DNA from: Coriobacteriia bacterium
Lineage (GTDB): Bacteria > Actinomycetota > Coriobacteriia > Anaerosomatales > SLCP01
DNA: 33,984 bases
Direction: 5' to 3'
Assembly: GCA_019429145.1 (NCBI GenBank)
Contig: JAHYJI010000011.1
Span: 1 to 33,984, forward strand
Position numbers and translations under genes: made by a program. The first letter of the stretch is position 1. Every line of letters starts with the position of its first letter. A model generated the notes under the pieces. It was not told the origin of the DNA and searched no databases. It worked only from the letters and a program-made list of their open reading frames with translations. Below, piece by piece: positions 1-9,432 of this stretch.

Positions 1-3000
1 TCGGGGAGAGTGTCGTGGTGTAGAAGACCGAGGCGCCGTCCTGATAGAGGCGGTAGGAGTGCATGCCCGAGCCGGTATCGCTGACCGCGTTCCACTTGAC
101 CGTGACCTTGCCCCACGCGTCACGCTCGAGCGTGACCACGGGCTTTGCGGGCGGGGTGGTGTCGAGAACGCTGATCGACACGGTGGCCGGCGGCGAGTAG
201 TGGGTACCGTCGTACGCCCGGTAGGTGAAGCTCGCCGCACCGAGGAAGCCTGCAGGCGGCGTGTAGGTGAAGGCGCCGTTGGCGTTCAAGGTGACCGTGC
301 CGGTCCCGCTCGCCGGTCCGCTCAGAAGGTGTGCGGTGATGGGGTCGCCATCGGCATCGGTATCGTTCGCGAGCACACCGGGCGCCGGGACGGAAAGTGC
401 GGTGTTGAACGGAGTCGTGAAGGAGTCGTTGACCGCGACCGGAGGGGTGTTGGTCGCCGTCTCGGCGGTCACCGAAAGACCGTAGTCTCCCACGCCATGC
501 TCGGTGTCGAACGCGTGCACCAGGATGCAGATGTTCATGTCGAACGGCGCGATCCATTCGATGCGTGAGTAGTAGTCCTCGCCGCCGTCATCGTCCTCGG
601 CGATAGGCACGTCGCCGCCGGAGAGGTAGAGGAAGAGGACGGTGTCGGAGCCCCACGGACCGATGTGACTCGTCTCGATCACGTACCTCATGCCTGCCTG
701 GACCGGGAAGCAGACCCAGTCCCGGTCGCCGGCCGGCCACAGTGTTCTCGACTGAGGCGGCGCACCGACGGTGATGCTACCGGCCTGACCCGGAGTGTCA
801 TCCGGCTCGTATGCGTCAGATCCGAGCGGTGCGAGGAGCTCGAGAGCGAAGTTGACGGCCAGCGTCGAGCTTCCGTTCCAGTAACCGTGCTCGAACTGCG
901 GAGTGTAGCCATCCGCCTCTACGTAGAACCGGTAGTCACCCGGCCCCCAATCCATCTGGTCATCGACGGCGTACGTGCCGGTGCCACTCGAGAACGCAGT
1001 TCCCGCCCAGAGGTAGTCTTCCAGGGCGTCGTCGTACCAGAATGCCATCACCCGGGCGTCCTCGAGCGGCGTGCCCGTACCAGCCTCGGTCACGGTGCCG
1101 GCCGCGATGGACGTCTGCGCGTCGAGCGCGAAGTTCACGACGTGAGGTGTCTCCCCGTCCCACGCGCGAGCCGCCGTTTCGGGGGCATACCCGGATGCCT
1201 GAGCATGGATCTCGTAGCCGCCCGAGCCGTAACCGAGGTCGTCGTAGACTTCGTACTCGCCCGCGCCGTCCGTGTACGCGAATCCGGCGAGCAGGTACTC
1301 CTCGGCTACGGCATCCCACCACAACGCCTCGACCCGGGCGCCCCCAACGGGGGCTGTGCTCCAGGCGTCACGAACGGTGCCCGTTGCCACCGGCGGTGGC
1401 GTCTCCAGTGCGAAGTTGAAGGAGAGCGTCGTCGTACCGTTCCAGTTCTCGGATCGCGTCTGCGGGAGGTACCCCTCGGCCTCGACGAAGAACTCGTACT
1501 CGCCCGGGCCGAGAAGCAGCGAGTCATAGAGCAGGTAGGTGCCGTCCGGTCCGGTACCCACGAAGCCGGCCCACGTCCACTCGCCCGCGTCGGTGTCGTA
1601 GCGCGTGGCCAGTATCCCGGCATCCTCGATCGGCCAACCGCTGTCGGAGTCTGTCACCATGCCCTGGACGAGCGGTGCGGCAGCCGTGAGCCGGGCGGTG
1701 ATATGGATCGGAGACCACCCGGGGCCGCCCCAGGTACCGAAGTGCTCTTGGGAGGCGTATCCGGCGGCTGACACGACGAACCGGTAGTCACCCGCCCCGT
1801 AGTCCTCCTCGTCGTAGACATCACACGTGCCCTGGGGCCCGGTGTGGCCCTCGCCACCCAACCTCCACTGAAGGTCGGCAGGGTCTTGCTGGAAGGCTTG
1901 CACCGTCGCGCCGTCCAACGGACCGCTGGTCGAACCGTCGATCACTGTCACGATCGCCACGGGCAGCACCGGCACCAAACGGTAGTTGATGTCGAGCGCG
2001 TCCTCGACATACCACACCCCGTCCTGCCAGCGGGTGTAGTAGCCCTCAGCCGAGCAGGAGAAGCGGTACTCGCCGCCACCGCGCCCCATCTCGTCGTAGA
2101 CCGCGTACGTTCCGTCCTTGTGCGAGTAGGCATCTCCGGCCCAGAGATACTCGCCTGCGCCCTCGTGCCACTCCGCCTCGATGCGGGCCCCCTCGACCGG
2201 GACGGGGAAGGAGGAGTCGATCGTGTCGACCATGCCGCGGGCGATCGGCGGCATCGGGTACAGGGCGACGCTGATGTCGAGCGAATCGAAGCCGTCCCAG
2301 TAGCCGACCCCGCCTCCGGAGAAGTAACCCTCCGCCCGCACCTCGAAACGGTACTCGCTCATCTCGTTGCCGGACTCTTCATGGCGGTCGTACTCGTCGT
2401 AGACGGCGTACATGCCGTCAGGCGTGGTCGTCGTCACTCCGCTCAGCAGATACTCCTGAGTATCCGGATCGATCCAGTAGGCCGTCACCTCGGCCCCGGC
2501 TATACCCAGCCCGGTCTCAACGTCACTCACCAGCCCGACCGCCACCGGCGGTCTGCGATCCAGCCTGATCTCCAGCACGAGCGGCGTGCCCCCGGCCCAC
2601 CACACCCACTCCCTGAGATCGGTCAGGTATCCGGGTGCGGACGTGCGAAACTGGAAGAACCCGGAGCCGGCGCCGAGCGTGTCGTAAACGGCGAAGACGC
2701 CGTCCGCATCGGCGAACCCATCTCCGACAGGAATCTGCAGACCTCCCGTCGGAGGCGTCAGAGCGACCTCGACCCGCGCTCCCTCGACCGGCAACAGCGT
2801 GACCGAATCGATGACCTTTCCGGTGGCAAGCACGGACAAGCGGGTCATTCTGATCTCCGGCTGGAGCGGACCGTAGCCGTCCCACTCGTCGACGTACTCC
2901 TCCGACAGGTAGCCGTCGGCCTCCGCAACGAACTTGTAGTCCCCGGATCCATAGTTGAACGTGTCACGGAAGGTGAACAGGCCTTCTTCGTCTGTCGTCT

Positions 3001-4072
3001 CGGTGCCGATGAGGCCCCACTCGTTGGCGCCGAGGTATCGGTACGCACTGACGCGGGCGCCTTCGATGCGCTCGTCGGCGTCAGCATCGATCACCACGCC
3101 GTGGGCGATGGTGCCGGTCGCCACGAGGACGAAGCTCTCGGATACCGGTCCTTCACCTCCCCAGCTGGTCGTCCTCTCAGCGGGGAGGAAGCCGTCTGCA
3201 AAGACCCGCAGAACGTATACTCCCGACCCGACGGTCCCCTGGCCGTACAGGTCGTAGGAGCCGTTCGCGCGACTGATGGCCTCGCCTGCGTAGGTGTACT
3301 CACCCGCTGTGGGATTCACCAACCACCACGCCTCGATCCGCGCACCGGGCAGCAGATCACGCCCCCCGCGGATCTCTCCCCGGAAGAGGTGCGGTAACCC
3401 GACCAGCCAGTAGTCGTGTGAGATGGGAGACGCGCCGCTCCAGTACTCCTCATGATCCTGGGGCTCGAAACCTTGCGCTTCGACGACGAACCGGTAGGTC
3501 CCCGCACCGAACGCGTACTCGTCGTAGAGTGTATAAACCCCCGCACCGTCCGTGACCGCCTCGCCCGCCGAGAACCACTCTTCGGACACCGGCTCCTTCC
3601 ACAAGGCGCGAACTTCAGCGCCCGCCACCGTGAGCGGGGCGCCGACGCCTGCATACACCTTTCCAGTAGCGACAGGCTTCGCAGCGATGAGCGCGAAGTC
3701 GAGCGTGAGCGGGTCGACCCCGTTCCAGTACTCCACGCGCCACTGGGTCACGTAGCCATACGCGCGCACGACGAACGTGTAGTCCCGCTGGCCGTAGCCG
3801 AGCTGGTCATAGATGACGTACAGACCCGCAGAGTCAGTCACATCATCGCCGGACCACAGCCACTCATCAAAGTCCGGGTCGTACCAGGATGCCGACACCG
3901 TCGCGCCCTCGATGCGTGAGGGAGTGCCCGGCCCGGACACCACACCGCTCGCGATGACCGGGGTGTCTGCAGCAATCGCTGCCGTTGCGGGTCCGAGGAG
4001 CACGGCCAGGGTCACCACTGCGGCCAACCAGGCAAGCGGCCGGACTCTCAGACCGGCGTGTGCGTGATGCAT
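1..4072 (-). CDS. Secreted multi-repeat surface protein (3' end beyond window)
   Basis: The frame is open from ATG at 4072 to the left edge (at least 1357 codons); I read it through and found no stop. The C-terminus lies outside the window. Residues 1-32 are a Sec signal peptide (basic start, hydrophobic core, ending near ATAAIAA). Residues ~40-1080 are eleven repeats of about 95 residues, each opening with a GxV turn and carrying a YxVYD...YRFxVxAxGY core and a YWxG motif. They resemble carboxypeptidase-regulatory-like beta-sandwich domains. Residues ~1080-1205 start with DAYEPDDTPGQA, typical of bacterial pre-peptidase C-terminal (PPC) domains. Residues ~1205-1300 carry VLANDTDADGDP and GAFTYTPPAGF, typical of Ig/cadherin-like tandem domains. 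A fibronectin III-like stretch begins near 1302. No catalytic domain is visible. A surface, adhesive or matrix role is inferred. It lies 24 nt behind a lipoprotein gene, with a GGGGAG ribosome site. Confidence 0.88.
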   Translation of the reverse strand, partial: MHHAHAGLRVRPLAWLAAVVTLAVLLGPATAAIAADTPVIASGVVSGPGTPSRIEGATVSASWYDPDFDEWLWSGDDVTDSAGLYVIYDQLGYGQRDYTFVVRAYGYVTQWRVEYWNGVDPLTLDFALIAAKPVATGKVYAGVGAPLTVAGAEVRALWKEPVSEEWFSAGEAVTDGAGVYTLYDEYAFGAGTYRFVVEAQGFEPQDHEEYWSGASPISHDYWLVGLPHLFRGEIRGGRDLLPGARIEAWWLVNPTAGEYTYAGEAISRANGSYDLYGQGTVGSGVYVLRVFADGFLPAERTTSWGGEGPVSESFVLVATGTIAHGVVIDADADERIEGARVSAYRYLGANEWGLIGTETTDEEGLFTFRDTFNYGSGDYKFVAEADGYLSEEYVDEWDGYGPLQPEIRMTRLSVLATGKVIDSVTLLPVEGARVEVALTPPTGGLQIPVGDGFADADGVFAVYDTLGAGSGFFQFRTSAPGYLTDLREWVWWAGGTPLVLEIRLDRRPPVAVGLVSDVETGLGIAGAEVTAYWIDPDTQEYLLSGVTTTTPDGMYAVYDEYDRHEESGNEMSEYRFEVRAEGYFSGGGVGYWDGFDSLDISVALYPMPPIARGMVDTIDSSFPVPVEGARIEAEWHEGAGEYLWAGDAYSHKDGTYAVYDEMGRGGGEYRFSCSAEGYYTRWQDGVWYVEDALDINYRLVPVLPVAIVTVIDGSTSGPLDGATVQAFQQDPADLQWRLGGEGHTGPQGTCDVYDEEDYGAGDYRFVVSAAGYASQEHFGTWGGPGWSPIHITARLTAAAPLVQGMVTDSDSGWPIEDAGILATRYDTDAGEWTWAGFVGTGPDGTYLLYDSLLLGPGEYEFFVEAEGYLPQTRSENWNGTTTLSFNFALETPPPVATGTVRDAWSTAPVGGARVEALWWDAVAEEYLLAGFAYTDGAGEYEVYDDLGYGSGGYEIHAQASGYAPETAARAWDGETPHVVNFALDAQTSIAAGTVTEAGTGTPLEDARVMAFWYDDALEDYLWAGTAFSSGTGTYAVDDQMDWGPGDYRFYVEADGYTPQFEHGYWNGSSTLAVNFALELLAPLGSDAYEPDDTPGQAGSITVGAPPQSRTLWPAGDRDWVCFPVQAGMRYVIETSHIGPWGSDTVLFLYLSGGDVPIAEDDDGGEDYYSRIEWIAPFDMNICILVHAFDTEHGVGDYGLSVTAETATNTPPVAVNDSFTTPFNTALSVPAPGVLANDTDADGDPITAHLLSGPASGTGTVTLNANGAFTYTPPAGFLGAASFTYRAYDGTHYSPPATVSISVLDTTPPAKPVVTLERDAWGKVTVKWNAVSDTGSGMHSYRLYQDGASVFYTTTLSP
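838..3957 (-). repeat. Eleven tandem ~285-bp coding repeats
   Basis: Within the secreted protein gene, eleven units begin near 3957, 3672, 3390, 3115, 2827, 2543, 2245, 1959, 1670, 1390 and 1106, giving a period of about 285 bp (95 residues). Each unit starts with an (A/V)xGxV motif such as ATGKV, ARGMV or AAGTV. A GAxVxA strand, a WxxxxxEYxxAG segment, the YxVYD turn and the YRFxVxAxGY strand follow. The copies are similar in pattern but clearly diverged at both nucleotide and protein level, so the array is old rather than freshly expanded. Unit 3 is shorter and has an altered opening (FRGEIRGG). Confidence 0.85.
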
Positions 4073-4096
4073 GACTCCCCCCATCATTGCCCCCGC

Positions 4097-4624
4097 CTAC
4101 GGTTCCGTCGCGGGTGTCACATCCTGGAGAACGAGCACGATCCGGTCCCCCTGCATCCGGGTCACCACTACTCCGCTGTAGCGGCCACCCGCCTTCACCA
4201 CCTGGTCGCCGAGTATGAACACGACGTTGCGTCCTGTGAGATCGGGAACCCGGCCGTCCTGAGCGCGAGGCTCGGCAGCAGAGACCAGTCCGACGATGCT
4301 CGGGCCGTAGGAGGAGGGGCCGATCCCGTACGGTTCGAACACGACTTCGATCTCGAGTCCCTCGTCATACGAGTCGGGTGAGAGCGCCCAGAGCGAACGA
4401 TCCGGGGGAGCGCTGAGCGGCTCGAGAGACACTCCCGGAGCGGCAGGTGTGGCGGGGGCATCGGAGGGTGGAGGGGCCGGCGTCTGAGTTGCCTGTGCAG
4501 AGGCAGGGGCGGGCGGCGATTGACCGACATCGTTCACAGCACCGCTGTCACAACCGACCGCGGCGACTGCGACGACAAGACCCAGGAACGCGAGAACCAG
4601 GGTCTTCCCAGCACGACTCGCCAT
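4097..4624 (-). CDS. Putative lipoprotein with PilP/GspC-like C-terminal motif
   Basis: This 175-residue protein starts at ATG 4624, behind a GAGGGG ribosome site seven bases upstream. A longer frame to 4750 exists, but it would bury the signal peptide. Residues 1-25 form a lipoprotein signal with a lipobox ending AAVGC, so Cys25 should be lipidated. Residues ~28-75 are a Pro/Ala-rich linker. The C-terminal third (about 120-175) contains FILGDQVVKAGG, then GVVVTRMQGDRIVLVL. This looks like the short beta domain of PilP/GspC-type secretion and pilus proteins; the match is by eye and weak. It ends 24 nt before the multi-repeat secreted protein and is probably cotranscribed with it. The pair could be a surface protein and a small envelope partner, but that link rests only on position. 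Confidence 0.72.
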   Translation of the reverse strand: MASRAGKTLVLAFLGLVVAVAAVGCDSGAVNDVGQSPPAPASAQATQTPAPPPSDAPATPAAPGVSLEPLSAPPDRSLWALSPDSYDEGLEIEVVFEPYGIGPSSYGPSIVGLVSAAEPRAQDGRVPDLTGRNVVFILGDQVVKAGGRYSGVVVTRMQGDRIVLVLQDVTPATEP

Positions 4625-4929
4625 GTGTATGCCCCTCGCGAAACGAGCACCCATGCCCGTCCCGGGAGCCGCGCGCACTCCCAGGGCTACTTCCGGATAC
4701 CCGCCGGAGCAGAATCCAAAACGCGTGGCGTTCCCGTCGCATGGCGGCACGCGTTACGTTTGCCTTTTTCACGGGTAAGACGCCGAGTAGACGACGGGGG
4801 GAATCGGCCCCGGATGTAGCGCGAGCGCGCATCTTCAGAAGAGCTCATCAGACGCGCAAGTGGAAGTGCGATCGGACGGGCCCGTCGAGGCATCCGAGCA
4901 GCCTGAGACCCACGAGCCGAGGGGTTCTC
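4625..4929. other. Divergent intergenic region
   Basis: This 305-bp gap separates the leftward lipoprotein/repeat-protein genes from the rightward giant gene pair, so it must hold both promoters. Frames run through it on both strands, but they lack protein-like composition and ribosome sites. The only clear structure is an imperfect inverted repeat at 4720-4755 flanked by an A-rich run on the left and a T-rich run (tgcctttttc) on the right. I could not settle on a convincing -35/-10 pair in either direction. Confidence 0.6.
4720..4755. promoter_or_regulatory. Inverted repeat in divergent promoter region
   Basis: The arms are AACGCGTGGCG (4720-4730) and CGGCACGCGTT (4745-4755), complementary except for one internal position, with a 14-base loop. 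AAAA lies just left and a T-rich stretch begins about six bases to the right. It could be an operator for a dimeric regulator serving both divergent units, or a hairpin in one of the leaders. The sequence alone cannot decide. Confidence 0.4.
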
Positions 4930-7900
4930 ATGGGGCGCACTACGCTCTCTCACCGGGCATTCCGCCACAACCGTCCAGCTCGCCCCCCCTCGCATGACGA
5001 ACACTCTGTCGAGCGCTTCACCTCCGACATCTCCAGCGACGCGCTGACAATCACGAGGCGTCAGATGGTCACGTTCGCTGGCACTGTAGCTCTCGCCTCC
5101 TCGGCGGGTGTCAAGGCGGCGACCGCATCACTCAGCCCCACGGAGATCGTCGCGGACCGCCGTCGGCTGCGTGCGGTCGTTGCCGGCCGAACGTTCGAGC
5201 TCGACACGCAGCTCTTCGGAGGCTCACCGCATCTCGTTGTGACTCGCACCGCGTCTGCCGTCACAGCGGCGCTGAAGTCGGCAACCTACCCGGGCACCGA
5301 CATCCCCGCCGACCTCGACCTGCACTTCGAGTCACTCGGCGGCAGCACGCGGCTGCGCATTCGCTCCTCCAGCGGAGGGTTCGATGCGACGGTGCCGCTC
5401 CTCGCCTGGCTCGAAGGGCGCGCAACGGCGCGCTCGCGCTTGAACCTCGCGCGGGCGAAGAGCGAGCTGAGTGACGGTCGCATGCTGCGCTTCAGGGGCA
5501 GCGCTCAGGCAACGCTCCACCCAGATCTCACTCTCGACCTCCTGGGAACCGACATCGTGAGCCTGACGGGCTCCGGTGTCTCGCTGGTCGGTAGCGAAGC
5601 CCACATCTGGCTTGCTTCGGCCTCGGCTCCTACCCTCTTCACGCACAGGATCAAGCGGCGCACGTTCATACAGATACGCGGGAAGAACCACGAGTGGAAC
5701 GTCTCGGGCGTGACAACGCCCGCAGGCAGCAGCGTTGCTTTCGATCCGGACTCGTTCGACCAGGCGACGATAGAGGCCGCACAGACGTTGGCCGGACGTC
5801 GGCTCGCCATCGTGAGCTTCGAGAATTCCCATGAGACCGGTGCTGCCCTCCTGAAGCTTGCATCCGGGGCCTCGGGGGGACCAGCGATGCTACCCCTCCG
5901 CAATCCCCGTTACGCGTTCGTCTGCGGCGACCACGACCGCTTCTCGCTCTCGGCCGATGTGGCAGATGCTACGTCCTGGCTCGAGCAGCCCGGCCACAGC
6001 CTGCTGCTCGGCAGGGATACGGACAGCCCCGAGGTAGTCATGCAGGGCTGGGGGGGAACCGCCGAGCAGGTCGAGGGGAAGGTCGAGGTGCTCGGCGTTG
6101 CGGTGCCGATCGAGGGCGTGATCGCAAGCCCGCTGATGTTCCCCTCGGCGCACGCGCCCGCAACCGACCAGAGCGTATCGCTGAGCGGCGGCACGGAGAC
6201 GGACACCCTCGCACCGCAGACCCTCTCGCTCGAAGCCGGCCTGCTGTCGTGGCTCGCCCCGCTGCCGATCTACTTCGCGCTCGATGCGGCCTCGATCACC
6301 CTGACCCGGCCGGAGGACATGCTCACCGTCAAGCTCGAGTTCTACAACCTGCGGCTCCTGGTCGACCTCGAAGTACCGACGCTCTTCCGGCGCGTCGCCG
6401 CGAACCCGTCCTACCTCGTCGTCGAACTCCCCCCGCAGGCACTTCTCGAGCAGGCGTACTACGCTGAGACAGGTACCGCCTCGGCAGCGATGTCGAGCTT
6501 CCTCAACCTGTTGTGGCTCATCAATCCGAAGACTCCTCCGATCCAGGCGCGGATCGCCGAACCGACCAGGCTCGCATTCCGCATACCGGACAGCGTGCTC
6601 TCGGAAGGCATCCCCTACACACTCGAGGGGCTCCTCAACTGGACCCGCTACTCCAACAGCGTCGCTCCCTGGGCACAGGAGACGCCCCAGCAGGTGGCCC
6701 CCGGATCTGGTTCGTTCGGTGCGCTTGTCGCGTCCAACGCCCGCCCGCCCAAGCACGGCACGCACTTCCCGCTCGTGGCGCCGGAGACATCGATCGAGGC
6801 TCCGTGGGGACTCTACCTCTCGCCCTCGGACAATCGCGAGTACTGGTCGCACCGGATCGACCCGCTGGAGCGTGACGGGGTTACCGAGCTCTGGCATACG
6901 ACTCTTACCGGCCGCAGGCGCTGGCAGGCCTGGGGCTGGGGCACGTATCAGCCTGGCGTCCGCGCGGTGTGGGCACGCCACTACTCCACTTCATCGGGTC
7001 GCCTGAACGATGTGCCGGACCTATTCCGGAACAGCTTCACCACGGACGTCGACGATCAGGCAGGCTACGTCAATCGATGGGCACTCGTCGACATCACCGC
7101 GCGATACGGGCACCCGCGCGTAACTGCCGAGCGACTGACACTCACCTCGCTCGGAGCATGGCTGGACCTCAGGGGACAGTGGCCGGTGACGGACTACGCG
7201 GCAGCCGGAGAGTACATCGCTACGGCTCTGGAGGCCTGGACCCACCGGGCCACCATGGGACGCGACCAATTCGTACGCATCGTCAAGGCGGGGCGCCTCT
7301 TCCCCTTCGGTAACCGCGCGTCGCACGTGACCATCACCGAGCGCAAGTTCCAGGAAGCGCCCGACGGCAAGCGGACAGCCTACCTGATACAACGCTCCTT
7401 CATCATCGTGCGCGAACCCGACAAGTCGTACTCGCTGAGCGACACGGGTCAGGGACCGGTCTACCGCGCATTTCCCTTCAAGCGCGTCACATTCAAGACC
7501 CGCGTGACTCCGGACCTCGCCAATCCCTCGACCAATCGTGTGTACACCGCCGACAAGTCCTGGTGGCCGAGACTGCTCTCGACCGGCGGGGACTTCTTGT
7601 TCGAGTACGCCGCAACCGACTGGGACGGCCGCACGACTGACCTCCGTTCGCCGCTCATCTTCGTTCCCGAGGAGTACGCGACGAAGTGGCCCGGCATCAA
7701 CCCCGCCGACGCAGCGGCCGAGATCGATGCGTGCGATGCCGCGATGCTCCAGGTGCAGATAGCCGTGAACGGCCAGAAGGTTGCCTACAGCGAGCCGCTG
7801 CCTGCCTCGGCCACCGAGGACCGGCGAGTGCTCGAGACCCAGATAATCCGTTTCGGAGCGCTCAGCGCCGTGATGACCTCGTGGGCGGCCGCATACGGCA

Positions 7901-9432
7901 AGATCTACTTCTACCCGCGGTTGCACCGCGCCAACGTGCGCCTAGAGGACGTCGAGGCGCTCATGAACGCCGAGTCGGGGACGTGGATCCGGCTCTGGGG
8001 CGGGTACCTCGGCAACGGCTACACGGGCATCAACGCCGAGGGGCGCGTATTCGCTGAGATTTCCGACTCGGGCGCGTTTGGGGACTCCGGAGATGACTCC
8101 GCATCGTCTCTCGCGCTCAACATCTCACCCGAGCGCGCGGGCGGTTTCGCGACGCCGAATCTCTCGGTCACGGGACTTTCCGCCACCGGTGGCGCATTCG
8201 GTGGCACGCCGGAGAACTACGGCTCGGGCAGCCTGAAGGCGGATGACTTCTTCGCGAACGCGAACCCCACGCTCTTCGGGGACATCACGCTCCTCGACAT
8301 CCTGAGCCTGGCAAGCGGTCAGGGCATCAGCCTCGGCCCCAAGGATGTGCCCCTCTTCAACGACTACATCGTCAAGCGCGACGGCGAGACTTTGGCACGC
8401 TACGAATACTCGTGGAACACCGAGAAGTTCGGCAACAAGTCGGCGATCTTCAAACCCAGCAGTTCCCCGAAGACCCGGCTCGAGCTGTTGGCCTTCCTCG
8501 AGAAGAACCTCTCGCGCATAGACGCTCCGCCTTCCTCGGGCGTGAACGGCAGCCTCGTCAACTTCACGCTCTCGCTCTTCGACATCATCGACGTCGAGTT
8601 CACGAGCTTCGGCTTCTCGATCGACACCGGCGGAGACGTCGACGTCACGCCGAAGATCAAGGACATCCGCTTCAGTGGCGCGCTGGAGTTCGTCAATCAG
8701 CTGCGCGAGATCATGAACTTCACCGGCGACGACGGCGGGTTCGCAATCGATATCAACGCCGAGGGCCTCAGCGCCATCGTAACGATCGCGCTTCCCGACG
8801 TCGCAGTGGGCGTCTTCAGCCTGAAGAACATGTCGATCAGCGCCGGGTTCATATTGCCGTTTACCGGCGAGCCGCTTCGCTTCCCGTTCTCGTTCTGCAA
8901 GCCGGAAAGCCCCTTTGAACTCGCGGTCTCGGGCTTTGGCGGTGGCGGCTACTTCATCGTGGAACTCCAGGCGAGCGACACGAACGCCATCGCACTGCTG
9001 GAACTCTCCCTCGAATTCGGTGTATGCGCATCCGTCACCCTGGCAGGCATCGCGAGCGGCAGCGTGGAGATCAAGGGCGGCGTCACACTGCGCATCGCGG
9101 GCGAGGAGCTGTCGTTCACAGCGTTCTTCCGCATGTCCGGGCGGCTCGACATCCTCGGCATCATCAAGGTGTCGGTGCTCTTCAGTCTGACTCTGACGTA
9201 CATGAACAAGAGCGCCGCACTCTCGGCGGGCGAAGGCAACGGCCAGAATGCCATCCTCATCGGCGAGGCATCGCTCTCCATCGACATCGAGATCCTCTTC
9301 TTCTCGTTCAGCGTCACGCTCACGGTCAAGAAGAAGTTCGACGGCGACGACCCGAGGTTCGGTGACTGGATGCTCGAAGACGAGTGGGCGACCTACTGCG
9401 AAGCGTTCGGTCCGGCGACGGTTGGAGCGTGA
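4930..9432 (+). CDS. Giant exported protein of unknown function (Tat signal)
   Basis: A 1500-residue protein. ATG 4930 is chosen because GAGGGG lies five bases upstream and the N-terminus then makes sense; the frame runs open further upstream, but that part has no protein character. A long polar n-region is followed by TRRQMVTFAG (twin arginines at 43-44), a hydrophobic stretch to about residue 62, and an Ala-rich cleavage region (VKAATA). This fits a Tat signal. The rest has no motif I can name. The C-terminal third (about 1170-1480) is dense in alternating hydrophobic beta strands with GFGGGGYF, LEFG and LFFSFSVTLTVKKKF, and ends near WATYCEAF. I recall similar endings in large uncharacterised bacterial proteins, without a known role. 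No enzyme signature or membrane helix is evident apart from the signal. Its stop overlaps the start of the next giant gene, implying joint production. Confidence 0.82.
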   Translation: MGRTTLSHRAFRHNRPARPPSHDEHSVERFTSDISSDALTITRRQMVTFAGTVALASSAGVKAATASLSPTEIVADRRRLRAVVAGRTFELDTQLFGGSPHLVVTRTASAVTAALKSATYPGTDIPADLDLHFESLGGSTRLRIRSSSGGFDATVPLLAWLEGRATARSRLNLARAKSELSDGRMLRFRGSAQATLHPDLTLDLLGTDIVSLTGSGVSLVGSEAHIWLASASAPTLFTHRIKRRTFIQIRGKNHEWNVSGVTTPAGSSVAFDPDSFDQATIEAAQTLAGRRLAIVSFENSHETGAALLKLASGASGGPAMLPLRNPRYAFVCGDHDRFSLSADVADATSWLEQPGHSLLLGRDTDSPEVVMQGWGGTAEQVEGKVEVLGVAVPIEGVIASPLMFPSAHAPATDQSVSLSGGTETDTLAPQTLSLEAGLLSWLAPLPIYFALDAASITLTRPEDMLTVKLEFYNLRLLVDLEVPTLFRRVAANPSYLVVELPPQALLEQAYYAETGTASAAMSSFLNLLWLINPKTPPIQARIAEPTRLAFRIPDSVLSEGIPYTLEGLLNWTRYSNSVAPWAQETPQQVAPGSGSFGALVASNARPPKHGTHFPLVAPETSIEAPWGLYLSPSDNREYWSHRIDPLERDGVTELWHTTLTGRRRWQAWGWGTYQPGVRAVWARHYSTSSGRLNDVPDLFRNSFTTDVDDQAGYVNRWALVDITARYGHPRVTAERLTLTSLGAWLDLRGQWPVTDYAAAGEYIATALEAWTHRATMGRDQFVRIVKAGRLFPFGNRASHVTITERKFQEAPDGKRTAYLIQRSFIIVREPDKSYSLSDTGQGPVYRAFPFKRVTFKTRVTPDLANPSTNRVYTADKSWWPRLLSTGGDFLFEYAATDWDGRTTDLRSPLIFVPEEYATKWPGINPADAAAEIDACDAAMLQVQIAVNGQKVAYSEPLPASATEDRRVLETQIIRFGALSAVMTSWAAAYGKIYFYPRLHRANVRLEDVEALMNAESGTWIRLWGGYLGNGYTGINAEGRVFAEISDSGAFGDSGDDSASSLALNISPERAGGFATPNLSVTGLSATGGAFGGTPENYGSGSLKADDFFANANPTLFGDITLLDILSLASGQGISLGPKDVPLFNDYIVKRDGETLARYEYSWNTEKFGNKSAIFKPSSSPKTRLELLAFLEKNLSRIDAPPSSGVNGSLVNFTLSLFDIIDVEFTSFGFSIDTGGDVDVTPKIKDIRFSGALEFVNQLREIMNFTGDDGGFAIDINAEGLSAIVTIALPDVAVGVFSLKNMSISAGFILPFTGEPLRFPFSFCKPESPFELAVSGFGGGGYFIVELQASDTNAIALLELSLEFGVCASVTLAGIASGSVEIKGGVTLRIAGEELSFTAFFRMSGRLDILGIIKVSVLFSLTLTYMNKSAALSAGEGNGQNAILIGEASLSIDIEILFFSFSVTLTVKKKFDGDDPRFGDWMLEDEWATYCEAFGPATVGA

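Noticed and set aside
665-3397. Plus-strand frames (665-1771 and 1844-3397) in the left region
   Set aside because: They are antisense to the multi-repeat secreted protein, whose domains and repeats are clear; the plus-strand translations show no repeats of protein character.
4447-4929. N-terminal extension of the first giant gene to 4447
   Set aside because: The extra 161 codons are Arg-rich, overlap the lipoprotein gene on the other strand and lack a ribosome site. ATG 4930 has one and gives a Tat signal.
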